A stretch of DNA of 27,637 bases from a virus: the IMG/VR virus record IMGVR_UViG_3300008117_000237, positions 1-27,637 of that record, one strand, 5' to 3'. A program made the position numbers and the translations under genes. Each line of letters opens with the position of its first letter. Positions within the stretch are counted from its first letter, which is position 1. Under the pieces are notes generated by a model. It made no database searches and was not told the DNA's origin. It saw only the letters and a list, made by a program, of their open reading frames with translations. Below are positions 6,252 through 12,875 of this stretch, in pieces.

Positions 6252-6980
6252 TTACTTAATAGGACGTTGGCGTGTTTCGGGTATCGGGAACTTAACGACG
6301 GCGAGCCGTAGTAACTGGCTAAGAATCACGTCGTCTACGTGATATCCCCACCGATTACCCGTAAGACTCGCGAACGAGATAAAGCACTTCCAGCGCTTCT
6401 CCGTCGTCGTTTTCATCGCGTAGTAAAACTCGCGGTGATGAGAGTCGCCCTGTTTCGGAGGACAAGCCGCGTGGCATAGTTCGTGAAGAAGCACTTTCCA
6501 CGAACGCGCCTCGTGGAAGTTTCCCGTACCGAACGGAACGAGCCGTAACGTAATTTCGCCTGAAGAGAAGAATCCTCCTCCGCGCCAATATCCGCTCGCA
6601 CCTCGCGTCTGTCTCGTATCGGTAATAACGATTCGAGGAATCGGCTTACCCTTGTGGTACGGCGTAAGAAGTTTCCAGAGTCGTTCTGCTTCTTCTAGAA
6701 CTAACTTCTCGCGCTTCTTAACGAGTCGTTCGTTCGCGGTGACTCGTCCACGTCGAGCCGCTTCCTTCTGCCGCTTCTTCTTAGAGCGCTCCTGCGTCTT
6801 CGCAGTCTGCGCTTCTCTCTTCTTCTCTAGCGACGGTGCGACTTTCTCTACGAGTCTTCCCGTCTTCGCGGAGCACGAGAGGCAGTATCGCCGTACGTCG
6901 TCGCGACGCGGCTTCGTCGGCGCTAGTCCTCCTTCTCCGCAAGTTAGGCACGTCCACCGCGCCTGTCGTTTAGTAGTCAC
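6252..6980 (-). CDS. SprT-like zinc metalloprotease-fold protein
   Basis: A 242-residue protein. An N-terminal zinc ribbon (Cys11, Cys14, Cys33, Cys36) is followed by a long, very basic helix (about 48-100), then a SprT-type domain. In that domain WKVLLHELCHA gives HExxH at 166-170, with His181/His182 a little downstream as candidate third ligands. SprT/Spartan proteins cleave proteins crosslinked to DNA or act in DNA-linked proteolysis. The phage role is unknown, but the basic helix and zinc ribbon imply nucleic-acid contact. It starts at GTG 6980 behind AGAAGGAGGACAAG. It heads the recombination block. Confidence 0.75.
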   Translation of the reverse strand: MTTKRQARWTCLTCGEGGLAPTKPRRDDVRRYCLSCSAKTGRLVEKVAPSLEKKREAQTAKTQERSKKKRQKEAARRGRVTANERLVKKREKLVLEEAERLWKLLTPYHKGKPIPRIVITDTRQTRGASGYWRGGGFFSSGEITLRLVPFGTGNFHEARSWKVLLHELCHAACPPKQGDSHHREFYYAMKTTTEKRWKCFISFASLTGNRWGYHVDDVILSQLLRLAVVKFPIPETRQRPIK

Positions 6981-7040
6981 CTTGTCCTCCTTCTCAGAAC
7001 GGTGATATAGATATCTGGCTGTTATCGAATTCGTTTCTAG

Positions 7041-7196
7041 TTAGGCGCTCTTGCGAATCGCGTCCATACGGACGAGTTTCGAAGAGTGCGTATTTGGATT
7101 ACGACAGTAGGCGTCTCGTAGGCGAACGTCGGACTCGACGATTCGACCACAATGAGAGCACCTGAAAGCGCTTCCGCGATTCCTTCTCTTCTTCAT
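7041..7196 (-). CDS. Small zinc-ribbon protein (51 aa)
   Basis: Starts at ATG 7196 with an excellent ribosome-binding site (GGAAGGAGGAACCT). The protein is MKKRRNRGSAFRCSHC (first 16 residues) followed by GRIVESDVRLRDAYCRNP and a basic end. CxxC at 13-16 and a third Cys at 31, with nearby histidines, suggest a one-metal zinc ribbon. Such peptides are common near the start of early operons, but the function is unknown. It is the first gene after the main control region, so it is probably the first product of the leftward early transcript. Confidence 0.7.
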   Translation of the reverse strand: MKKRRNRGSAFRCSHCGRIVESDVRLRDAYCRNPNTHSSKLVRMDAIRKSA

Positions 7197-7392
7197 AGGT
7201 TCCTCCTTCCTACGTCAATTCTAGCGTGTCGTGTTTTTTCGATTTCTGAAAAACACCTGTTTCAGACACGTTCGGAAAAAATCAGCCGCGTAAACACTCG
7301 TCCAAAAAATTTACAAAAAATTTTGCCCACTGTTTTTCGAGTTTGCGTCGGGTGCGCCCGCCGCGCCAGAAAAATCTGACGCGACGGACGAC
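7197..7392 (-). promoter_or_regulatory. Main non-coding control region between lysis and early genes
   Basis: This 196-base gap is AT-rich in its left two thirds and GC-rich next to the upstream stop. Reading leftward it holds two stacked hairpins (7345-7383), T-tracts near 7301-7321, the AAACASSTGTTT near-palindrome (7251-7262), an imperfect GTGTTTTTC/GAAAAAACAC stem, and a TAGAAT -10-like hexamer (7223-7218) about 20 bases before the ribosome-binding site of the zinc-ribbon gene. I see no convincing -35. It is the obvious place for early transcription to start and for lysis-gene transcription to end. Confidence 0.5.
7345..7383 (-). terminator. Stacked hairpins after the 88-aa gene (possible terminator)
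   Basis: As minus-strand RNA, CGCGUCAGA-UUUU-UCUGGCGCG (7383-7362) forms a 9-bp stem with one U-G pair right after the stop codon at 7393. A second stem, roughly GCGGG-CGCA-CCCG, follows immediately (about 7362-7348). The nearest long T-tracts (TTTTTT) come about 25-45 bases later, so this is not a textbook intrinsic terminator, but two GC-rich stems followed by T-tracts would slow or end transcription. Confidence 0.4.
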
Positions 7393-7659
7393 TTACCCGA
7401 CACTCTGCGGAGAAGGAGGACGCAGAGCGCTTTCTGAGATTACAGCCAAGCGCGTGACCATAGCAACGGGAATACAAAGAACGGAGTCATAGCACTCCGC
7501 CGCGTTAGAAGACTGAGCGATAACGACGTGGTGCGGTTTGGCGTCTTCGAGCAGGAAGCCGACGCTTACCGTTCGCATAGGTTCCGCGTCGATATCTTCC
7601 GTACTTATCCAAGACGTCGATTCTGAGTACGCGTCATTCCATTCGACGAGAACTAACAC
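7393..7659 (-). CDS. Conserved-looking hypothetical protein (88 aa)
   Basis: Starts at GTG 7659, five bases after the stop of the metallophosphoesterase gene. The sequence VLVEWNDAYSESTSWISTED, followed by a GFLLEDAKPHHVVIAQS segment and CIPVAMVTRL, resembles a small protein I have seen repeatedly in aquatic phages and called only hypothetical. Beta-rich and soluble, with no membrane segment. As the last gene of the lysis-side transcript, it is followed by hairpins. Function unknown. Confidence 0.6.
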   Translation of the reverse strand: MLVLVEWNDAYSESTSWISTEDIDAEPMRTVSVGFLLEDAKPHHVVIAQSSNAAECYDSVLCIPVAMVTRLAVISESALRPPSPQSVG

Positions 7660-7661
7660 GA

Positions 7662-8726
7662 CTACCAGCCCTCGCGTTTCCTGTCCTGTACGAATACGGG
7701 AGCCTGAAAGGTAATTCCCTTATCAGGAGCGACGAGCGCAAGCGCCTGCTGAGGCACTTCGTAGGCGAACGAATTCAGATAGGCGTATTCGTCATAGCCT
7801 TTAAGAGAACCGTTAATAATAAGAGAAGGCGTCGATATGTATTGGTGCCAATGTCCTAGCCAAAGCGTTTGGAAACTTCCGTATGTCGCTAGATACCGTT
7901 GCGCTTTACGTGCTCGAAGTCGCATAATCGGCGGATAGATACCACCGATTCCTCCGCCTCCGCTCGCTTGGTCGCCGTGAGTTAAAAGGTGTCCTTGTCC
8001 GTAGATAGTTATAAGCGCGTCCGCGCTCTCAGGAATCTGGAAAGTGAACCGCTTGTCTTTAACGAACTCGCGAAGAAGGAGTTGCGATAGGAGCCAGTCG
8101 AAGTTCGTACGAACTCGTAACTTCGCTCGTGGCTTCCTGCTCGTTCGTCCGTGATTACCGACGACGGATACGACGTGAACCTTCTTAAATTCGGTAGCGA
8201 GAAGGTCGAAAGCGGCGGCGAGACGTTCAGCCCAGTAGAGAAGGCTCGACATAATCGGCTCTTCGTTCGTCTCCGAAAGTTCTTCGTGGATATCTCCCGA
8301 AAACATATCGCCACCTAGAAGCACTACTACGCCGTCATAGGAAACGCCTGAGAGGTAATGCCGCGAAAGTTTTACGACGTTCTCTGTCCACTTCTTTAAA
8401 CGAAGTTCCGCGATAGTGCGGTTGTACGCGTTTAATCCGTCTACCTCATCTGGATTAACTACCTCGTCTAGGTGAAGGTCTGAAAGCATTACTACAAGAG
8501 TCGCCGCGCTCCTCTTCGGCTTTTCGGGAGCAAGCCATTTAGGACGAGTAAGTTCTAGCGCTTCTACTTTCTCGATTACTTCTAACGAACGGCGAAGCGT
8601 CTCGTTCTCTTCGGTAAGACGAACCGATTTATCTATAGCGGCGTCTCGTTCTCTTCGAAGCCGTGTCGTCTCTATCGCGTTCGTTTCGGCTAGTTCCTGC
8701 TCTAATCCTTCTTTAAACGACGTCAT
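7662..8726 (-). CDS. Calcineurin-like metallophosphoesterase
   Basis: A 354-residue protein. An N-terminal coiled coil (about 5-55) precedes a phosphoesterase domain with all motifs in order: SDLHLDE (82-88), GGDMFSGDIH (138-147), GNHGR (190-194), THGDQ (249-253) and GHWHQ (291-295). These ligate two metal ions in the calcineurin-like fold. Phage members may act on nucleic acid ends or nucleotides; SbcD-like nuclease activity is possible, but no SbcC partner is present. It overlaps the upstream small DNA-binding gene by 14 bases. That pairing recurs in actinophages to my recollection and suggests the two work together. Confidence 0.85.
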   Translation of the reverse strand: MTSFKEGLEQELAETNAIETTRLRRERDAAIDKSVRLTEENETLRRSLEVIEKVEALELTRPKWLAPEKPKRSAATLVVMLSDLHLDEVVNPDEVDGLNAYNRTIAELRLKKWTENVVKLSRHYLSGVSYDGVVVLLGGDMFSGDIHEELSETNEEPIMSSLLYWAERLAAAFDLLATEFKKVHVVSVVGNHGRTSRKPRAKLRVRTNFDWLLSQLLLREFVKDKRFTFQIPESADALITIYGQGHLLTHGDQASGGGGIGGIYPPIMRLRARKAQRYLATYGSFQTLWLGHWHQYISTPSLIINGSLKGYDEYAYLNSFAYEVPQQALALVAPDKGITFQAPVFVQDRKREGW

Positions 8727-8952
8727 CTAAAATCTCTCCGTTTCTCGCACGAGCCAAAGAATTACGAGAGATACGAATTCCGTATGTTTCGAGGACTCGT
8801 CGAATCGCCTCTAGCGAAACGCTTTTATCGCGAACTGCGGTAACGAACTCGTCTCTTTCAGACTCAGGAAGTGCTTCGTATGCTTTCCGAAAGTGGCTCT
8901 TATGCTTTAGTTTCGGCGGTTCGTTTCGAACCTTATTCAGGAACTCTCCCAT
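8713..8952 (-). CDS. Small helix-turn-helix DNA-binding protein
   Basis: A 79-residue protein. A basic N-terminus (PPKLKHKSHFRKAYEAL) is followed by SLEAIRRVLETYGIRISRNSL, which fits a helix-turn-helix with the recognition helix near RISRNSLARAR. The layout resembles small HTH proteins found beside phosphoesterases in other actinophages; those sometimes hold a TerS-like DNA-binding fold, but a true TerS is present at 25869-26342. It overlaps the preceding gene by 20 bases and the next by 14. Regulator or DNA-targeting subunit are both possible. Confidence 0.6.
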   Translation of the reverse strand: MGEFLNKVRNEPPKLKHKSHFRKAYEALPESERDEFVTAVRDKSVSLEAIRRVLETYGIRISRNSLARARNGEILDDVV

Positions 8953-9151
8953 AGTCGTTCGCGTGACTCTCTAGGTGTCTATCTAGTTTTTCGTCTACCC
9001 GAATAATTGACCTGTGGATAAAACGAAGATTCTCGACAACCGTTGCGTGGTCTTCGCGGTTCTCCTTCCTGAACTGTTGGATTACGACTCCTAAGAGTCC
9101 TCCTACTGTCGTAATAACAGCCACAATGATAGCCGCCTGCTCCGCGCTCAT
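8933..9151 (-). CDS. Small membrane protein with coiled-coil tail (holin/spanin candidate)
   Basis: A 72-residue protein with one N-terminal membrane helix (about residues 6-25, AAIIVAVITTVGGLLGVVIQ) and a charged, likely coiled tail (RKENREDHATVVENLRFIHR onwards). One helix with a short N-terminus fits class III holins or phage membrane proteins that assist lysis. It begins six bases after the stop of the M15 endolysin gene. Together with the hydrophobic genes at 9667-9927 and 9920-10087 there are three membrane proteins here; which one is the holin cannot be decided from sequence. Confidence 0.6.
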   Translation of the reverse strand: MSAEQAAIIVAVITTVGGLLGVVIQQFRKENREDHATVVENLRFIHRSIIRVDEKLDRHLESHANDYGRVPE

Positions 9152-9157
9152 AGCGGA

Positions 9158-9667
9158 TTACTCCATATCCGCGTCATTCGGAAACATCTTCTTAAATGCT
9201 TCCCTAATAGCCTGCGGACTATCCGCGACGGCTGGAGAAAGTTCTACGTGAATCCAGTCGCCGTTAGGCGCTCCCGTAATCGTCGGCTTCTTATAGTTCT
9301 CCCACGTGCCTCTATCGCAACGCCAGCCGCGTCCGAAAGGAGCCACCCAGTAATCCAAAATCATTTCGATTCCGAGCGCCTCCGCATTAGACGGAATAGT
9401 TAAGAGGTCGAGCCACTCGCTCGCTACCTTACGTCCGTTCGGAACACCTTTCGTAGAAGTCTTTCGATACGAGAGGTCTACCGCTCTTCCTGTTGCGTGG
9501 ACACTCATAGTGTCTTTACCGCGCTTCGTACGATTCGCGAACGTACCGTTATTCCAGAAAGCACCGTTAGAGCGTCGTTCCATTTGGCGAACGAACGCGA
9601 GAAGTCCTGTACGAGCCGCGTTCGTCGGACTAATACCGTCCGCAATACCCGTATATTTACGAGCCAT
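9158..9667 (-). CDS. Endolysin, M15-type D-Ala-D-Ala / L-Ala-D-Glu peptidase
   Basis: A 169-residue protein with the zinc-peptidase signature of the M15 (VanY/DD-carboxypeptidase) family: SVHATGRAVD at 55-64 provides His57 and Asp64, and DWIHVELS provides His140 and Glu142. These are the expected zinc ligands and catalytic residue pattern. It lacks a signal peptide, so release by a holin is expected, and it is flanked on both sides by small membrane proteins. No separate wall-binding domain is obvious. The ATG is directly joined to the end of the upstream membrane-protein gene at 9667. Confidence 0.82.
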   Translation of the reverse strand: MARKYTGIADGISPTNAARTGLLAFVRQMERRSNGAFWNNGTFANRTKRGKDTMSVHATGRAVDLSYRKTSTKGVPNGRKVASEWLDLLTIPSNAEALGIEMILDYWVAPFGRGWRCDRGTWENYKKPTITGAPNGDWIHVELSPAVADSPQAIREAFKKMFPNDADME

Positions 9668-9927
9668 TACGACTTCTTTCGCGCCTTCGAAGGAGCAGTA
9701 TCGCGAAGCGCAAACGCGTTGTCGATTTCGTCCTTCGTAAGTTTTCCGTCAATAGAAGCCTTAGCCAATTTCTCTACGACGCCAGCGACGGCGACGAAGC
9801 CAGCGAGAGCGGCAGACTTCCATACTTCGAGTTCAGGCGCGATAATCGCGCTACCCGTGATAATTCCGAGAGCACTCGAAACGAAGAGTGCGGCGATTCG
9901 GCTAAAAATATCTTTCCACTTATTCAT
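9667..9927 (-). CDS. Holin-like membrane protein
   Basis: An 86-residue protein with two hydrophobic segments, about residues 8-29 (FSRIAALFVSSALGIITGSA) and 36-53 (WKSAALAGFVAVAGVVEKLA), and a charged C-terminus (SKARKKS). Two transmembrane helices, basic tail and position immediately before the endolysin gene are the usual holin arrangement. It overlaps the upstream small membrane gene by eight bases. It is my first choice for holin among the three candidates, from topology and context only. Confidence 0.65.
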   Translation of the reverse strand: MNKWKDIFSRIAALFVSSALGIITGSAIIAPELEVWKSAALAGFVAVAGVVEKLAKASIDGKLTKDEIDNAFALRDTAPSKARKKS

Positions 9928-10087
9928 CTGAGCCTCCGTCGAGGTAAGTCATTACTACGTGAAATGATATCGCAAGCGCCGTAATCCAGATACCTAAAGT
10001 CCGCGTAGAACCTGAAAGGGTAATAAGGACAAGCCCTGTTCCAGCCCACACCCAGACGTTCTCAGTTAAATAGTTAAGCCATTTCAT
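9920..10087 (-). CDS. Small two-helix membrane protein (55 aa)
   Basis: ATG 10087 overlaps the preceding stop (TAATG) and the gene ends inside the next start region. The 55 residues begin MKWLNYLTENVWVWAGTG and hold two hydrophobic runs, about 11-25 and 32-47 (LGIWITALAISFHVVM), ending with acidic GGSDE. It is probably a membrane hairpin and may be a holin partner or antiholin to the adjacent 86-residue protein. Coupling on both sides makes it likely real despite its size. Confidence 0.65.
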   Translation of the reverse strand: MKWLNYLTENVWVWAGTGLVLITLSGSTRTLGIWITALAISFHVVMTYLDGGSDE

Positions 10088-10995
10088 TAGTTACGCCTTC
10101 GAGGAGCAGGAAGAGGTGTTACAAAGAATACAGCAGATACCGCAACGACGGTACGCCGTTCTCCTACTGAGATAGTCGAGCCTGACGGAACGTAATCGTC
10201 ATAACCGCCGTCGAAAACATTTACGTCCTCTTCGAACTTCTGCTTCTCTTCTATAGGCGCGTCTAGCGCTGGCGCGAAGAGGGTTGTCGTCGTTTCGAGT
10301 ACGAGAGAAGTAGAAGGCGAGTCGCCTACGGCTACGTCTTGGCTAATCGGATTCGTCGTAAACGAAGTAGTCGTTTCGCTAACCGTTGTCGTAGTAGTTC
10401 GAGGAGGAACCGTCGTAGGAGCGCTCGTAGACGTCTCTAGGAGGCTCGTAGAGGTCGTAGAAGCAGGTTCGGTAGTCGTAGTAGTAGGCGGCTCCGTAGT
10501 CGTCGTAAGAGCCTCCGTAGTAGGCGGAGGAGGCGCTTCCGTAGTCGTAGTAGCAGGCGGCGGAGCCTGAGTCGTCGTAGTGCTCGACGTCGTAGACGCA
10601 ACCTCCGTAGTAGTAGAGGCAGGAGCCTGAGTCGTCGTAGGAGCCTCCGTCGTCGTCGTAGACGTTTCCTCCGTCGTAGTAGACGCCTCAACCGTCGTAG
10701 TCGTTTCGCTAATAGTCGTCGTAGTAACAGGAACCGTAGTCGTCGTCGTAGTTACAGACGCGCCGTAACTCCACGTATACGGCTCGCTAGGAGCACCATT
10801 ACGCCACGCCTCGCAGTCGCTCCACGTCGGCATAAGCCCAGAGTCGTAATCGGCTCGCGGTTGTAACATCTGCCAATTCGTCGAAGAACTTACGTAACAC
10901 GTCCACGTCATATACGACTGCTCCGCGTTCGCAGGAGCCGCTAACGCTAAAACGGCGGCAGGAAGAAAAACTATCGAACCGCTCCGCCATTTCAT
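10087..10995 (-). CDS. Exported Thr-rich low-complexity protein
   Basis: A 302-residue protein with a signal peptide (residues 1-24, cleavage after PANA), a short ordered part (EQSYMTWTCYVSSSTNWQML with two Trp and a Cys), then about 150 residues of Thr with Ser, Glu, Ala and Pro (units such as TTTTEAPTTTQAP). The C-terminus has a hydrophobic run (VVAVSAVFFVTPLP) and RRRN, as if anchored in the membrane. Thr-rich spacers are typical of exported proteins of some Acidimicrobiia. The spacer could carry an N-terminal module across a cell wall. Its position between tail and lysis genes suggests a role at the cell surface, late in infection. Confidence 0.7.
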   Translation of the reverse strand: MKWRSGSIVFLPAAVLALAAPANAEQSYMTWTCYVSSSTNWQMLQPRADYDSGLMPTWSDCEAWRNGAPSEPYTWSYGASVTTTTTTVPVTTTTISETTTTVEASTTTEETSTTTTEAPTTTQAPASTTTEVASTTSSTTTTQAPPPATTTTEAPPPPTTEALTTTTEPPTTTTTEPASTTSTSLLETSTSAPTTVPPRTTTTTVSETTTSFTTNPISQDVAVGDSPSTSLVLETTTTLFAPALDAPIEEKQKFEEDVNVFDGGYDDYVPSGSTISVGERRTVVAVSAVFFVTPLPAPRRRN

Positions 10996-11015
10996 AGCGG
11001 AAAGATTACAACTAA

Positions 11016-11285
11016 TTATTCGGCGTCGATATCAGGCAACGTAACCGAAGCAGGCTCTACGAATACGTCGTTCTCTTCGTCATACGAGAAACCGACGCCA
11101 GCGTACTGACCTCGAAAGTTTCCGTTATAAGAAGTCTGAAGCCACGTACCTGTTACACCAATAGAGGCGAGGAACTCCTGACCGATAGGTTCGCTATCAG
11201 GAAAATCTCCGCCGCCACAATTCTCGTTAGCGACGACAATTACCTGTTCGACAATTCCGTTTTTAAGATTCGCAAAGTGTGCCAT
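11016..11285 (-). CDS. Small conserved tail-associated protein (89 aa)
   Basis: Begins MAHFANLKNGIVEQVIVVAN and contains TGTWLQTSYNGNFRGQYAGV followed by GFSYDEENDVFVEP. I recognise this pattern from small proteins encoded next to tail-fibre genes in many aquatic phages, usually without an assigned role. It is beta-rich with no signal or membrane segment. Lying directly after the glycine-rich fibre gene (8-base gap), it may be a fibre-associated structural protein or assembly helper. Confidence 0.65.
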   Translation of the reverse strand: MAHFANLKNGIVEQVIVVANENCGGGDFPDSEPIGQEFLASIGVTGTWLQTSYNGNFRGQYAGVGFSYDEENDVFVEPASVTLPDIDAE

Positions 11286-11293
11286 AAAAGTTC

Positions 11294-12217
11294 TCAGTTC
11301 ACCTTAAATCTAATCAGGACTACGCCTGAGCCACCTGCCGCACTTGGTCCGCTCGCTGTATTCTGATTACCTGCGCCGCCGCCACCTCCGCCGCGATTAG
11401 CCGCACCAGCAGTAGCAACCGTCGAGCCGATAGAGCCACTACCGCCACCGAAAGAGGAGGTTCGAGCGCTTCCAGTTGTAGCAGAAGAACCGCCACCACC
11501 ACCGCCTGCGTATCCAACAGAAGAACCTGTAAAGGAGGAGTTCACGCCGTCACCAGCCGTTCCACCCGTACTGCTATTCGCGGCTTGCGTAGCGTTTCCA
11601 CCGTTACCACCCATACCGCCGCCACCGCCAGTAGCGCCATAGTTAGAGTCGTTAAATCCTTGTCCTCCGTCGCCGTAAGCGGTAAGAGATGTACCACCGC
11701 TTGTAAAACTCCACTGGTTACCGCCACCGCCGCCGCCAGTAGCGCCGTTACGCGCATTGTTAGAAGTATTAAACGTCAGACCGCCGCCGCCGCCAATAGC
11801 GCGAATATTCGGATAGACCAACGGAGTTGCGGTCAAATAAATACCTGAGTAACCGCCGATAGTTCCGTTCGAGTTCGAGACAGCGCCACCTGCTCCGACG
11901 ACAACCGTATAAGAACCTGCGGAAAGGTAATACTGATAAAACTCGTGGAGTTGTCCGCCGCCGCCTGCGCCACCGTTCTGCGTACTCGACGAGCCGCCGC
12001 CGCCACCACCGCCAAGAATAAAGAGGTCAAACTGACCAGCAGTAGTAACCGTAAAACTTCCTGTTGCGTTATACGTAAAAAGCGTGTACGCCAAACCGCC
12101 AGAAGTAATAGAAGACGACGTTCCAGTTCCTACGGTTGCGACACCGTAGCCAGAAACAGCAGGAATTCTTTGCGCGGTCTGCCCTGAGACGTATCCACCA
12201 AGTCTGTCGATTCCCAT
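11294..12217 (-). CDS. Glycine-rich tail fibre / adhesin
   Basis: A 307-residue protein. The N-terminal 75 residues contain strands (YTLFTYNATGSFTVTTAGQF) and then FDLFILGGGGGGGSS. The body is dominated by runs of Gly with Ala, Ser, Asn and Thr, including several GGGGGG blocks. The C-terminus closes with GGSGVVLIRFKVN. The FILGGGGGGG start and GVVLIRF end are a recurring pattern of glycine-rich domains in phage and bacterial surface proteins; receptor binding is the common inference. The repeats would make this gene prone to length variation between relatives. Confidence 0.75.
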   Translation of the reverse strand: MGIDRLGGYVSGQTAQRIPAVSGYGVATVGTGTSSSITSGGLAYTLFTYNATGSFTVTTAGQFDLFILGGGGGGGSSSTQNGGAGGGGQLHEFYQYYLSAGSYTVVVGAGGAVSNSNGTIGGYSGIYLTATPLVYPNIRAIGGGGGLTFNTSNNARNGATGGGGGGNQWSFTSGGTSLTAYGDGGQGFNDSNYGATGGGGGMGGNGGNATQAANSSTGGTAGDGVNSSFTGSSVGYAGGGGGGSSATTGSARTSSFGGGSGSIGSTVATAGAANRGGGGGGAGNQNTASGPSAAGGSGVVLIRFKVN

Positions 12218-12219
12218 AT

Positions 12220-12579
12220 TTACCTAATCTCGTTTACGTATCCGTGAACCGTAATTTTATTTACAACTGACGCGAAACAGCGAACGACAAGCGGCGACGC
12301 GTTTCCTTTAAGAATCAGCCCTGGAATTACGAGGACGAGTCCGCTAGCAGGAAGCACCGAAAGAGCGACGATATCGTTCGGTGCGGTAGTCGAACCCCAC
12401 TCAACGCTGACGTCTACCGAAGAGGTGTGATTATTCTGAACATACACCCACACCTCGTCGAGGTAACTCGTATTCGTTGGACCAGTATGGATTAACTGAC
12501 CAGCCGTAGAGTTCGTAGCGACCAGAATTCCTCTACCGCTAGAACTCGAACTGAGGATATTTTTACTAAACGTAGCCAT
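12220..12579 (-). CDS. Beta-rich virion protein (119 aa), probable tail-tip component
   Basis: Begins MATFSKNILSSSSSGRGILV; the middle reads as alternating beta strands (EVWVYVQNNHTSSVDVSVEW, then LVLVIPGLILKGNASPLVVR) and it ends in KITVHGYVNEIR. The pattern fits a jelly-roll-like or Ig-like structural domain. It is unusually Ser/Thr/Val-rich, with few charged residues, as is common for virion proteins. It lies between two putative tail proteins in the tail-tip block. No family recognised with confidence. Confidence 0.6.
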   Translation of the reverse strand: MATFSKNILSSSSSGRGILVATNSTAGQLIHTGPTNTSYLDEVWVYVQNNHTSSVDVSVEWGSTTAPNDIVALSVLPASGLVLVIPGLILKGNASPLVVRCFASVVNKITVHGYVNEIR

Positions 12580-12587
12580 ATTTCTCC

Positions 12588-12869
12588 TTAACCGAAAATT
12601 TGGACACCGAGAACGATTTGGTCGCTATCTCCAGAGCCGCCGCCAAACGGCTTCCACGCTGAACCGTCATAATAAAACACGCTGTCGCTTGCGTCGATAT
12701 AACAGAACATACCTTCAGCCAGCGTCGGTTCTCCTGCTCCTCCAAATGCGTTATCACGCGCCGTCGTCGTCGCGAAGCGCATAATTACTTGGTCTTGGAG
12801 GTACGTATTGACCTGCGCGGCGGTCAGCACGTCGCCAGATACGAAGAGTTTTACACCTGCTCCTGCCAT
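12588..12869 (-). CDS. Small tail-fibre-type protein (93 aa)
   Basis: Contains VLTAAQVNTYLQDQVIMRFA followed by a TTARDNAFGGAGEPTLAEGM segment and YYDGSAWKPF. These phrases are familiar from N-terminal parts of phage tail fibre and structural proteins, where they lead into receptor-binding domains. Here the gene stops after 93 residues, so it may be the attachment part of a split fibre, with the glycine-rich protein downstream as the distal part. That split is inference from gene order. Confidence 0.65.
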   Translation of the reverse strand: MAGAGVKLFVSGDVLTAAQVNTYLQDQVIMRFATTTARDNAFGGAGEPTLAEGMFCYIDASDSVFYYDGSAWKPFGGGSGDSDQIVLGVQIFG

Positions 12870-12875
12870 AGGCGT

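Noticed and set aside
10437-10691. An Arg/Leu-only open frame on the minus strand
   Set aside because: It is an alternative frame of the Thr-rich repeat in the gene at 10087-10995; the composition is an artefact of the repeat.
10380-10760. GTCGTAGTA-like repeats that could suggest a CRISPR or tandem-repeat array
   Set aside because: The repeats are irregular and encode the Thr-rich linker in frame; there are no constant repeats with unique spacers.
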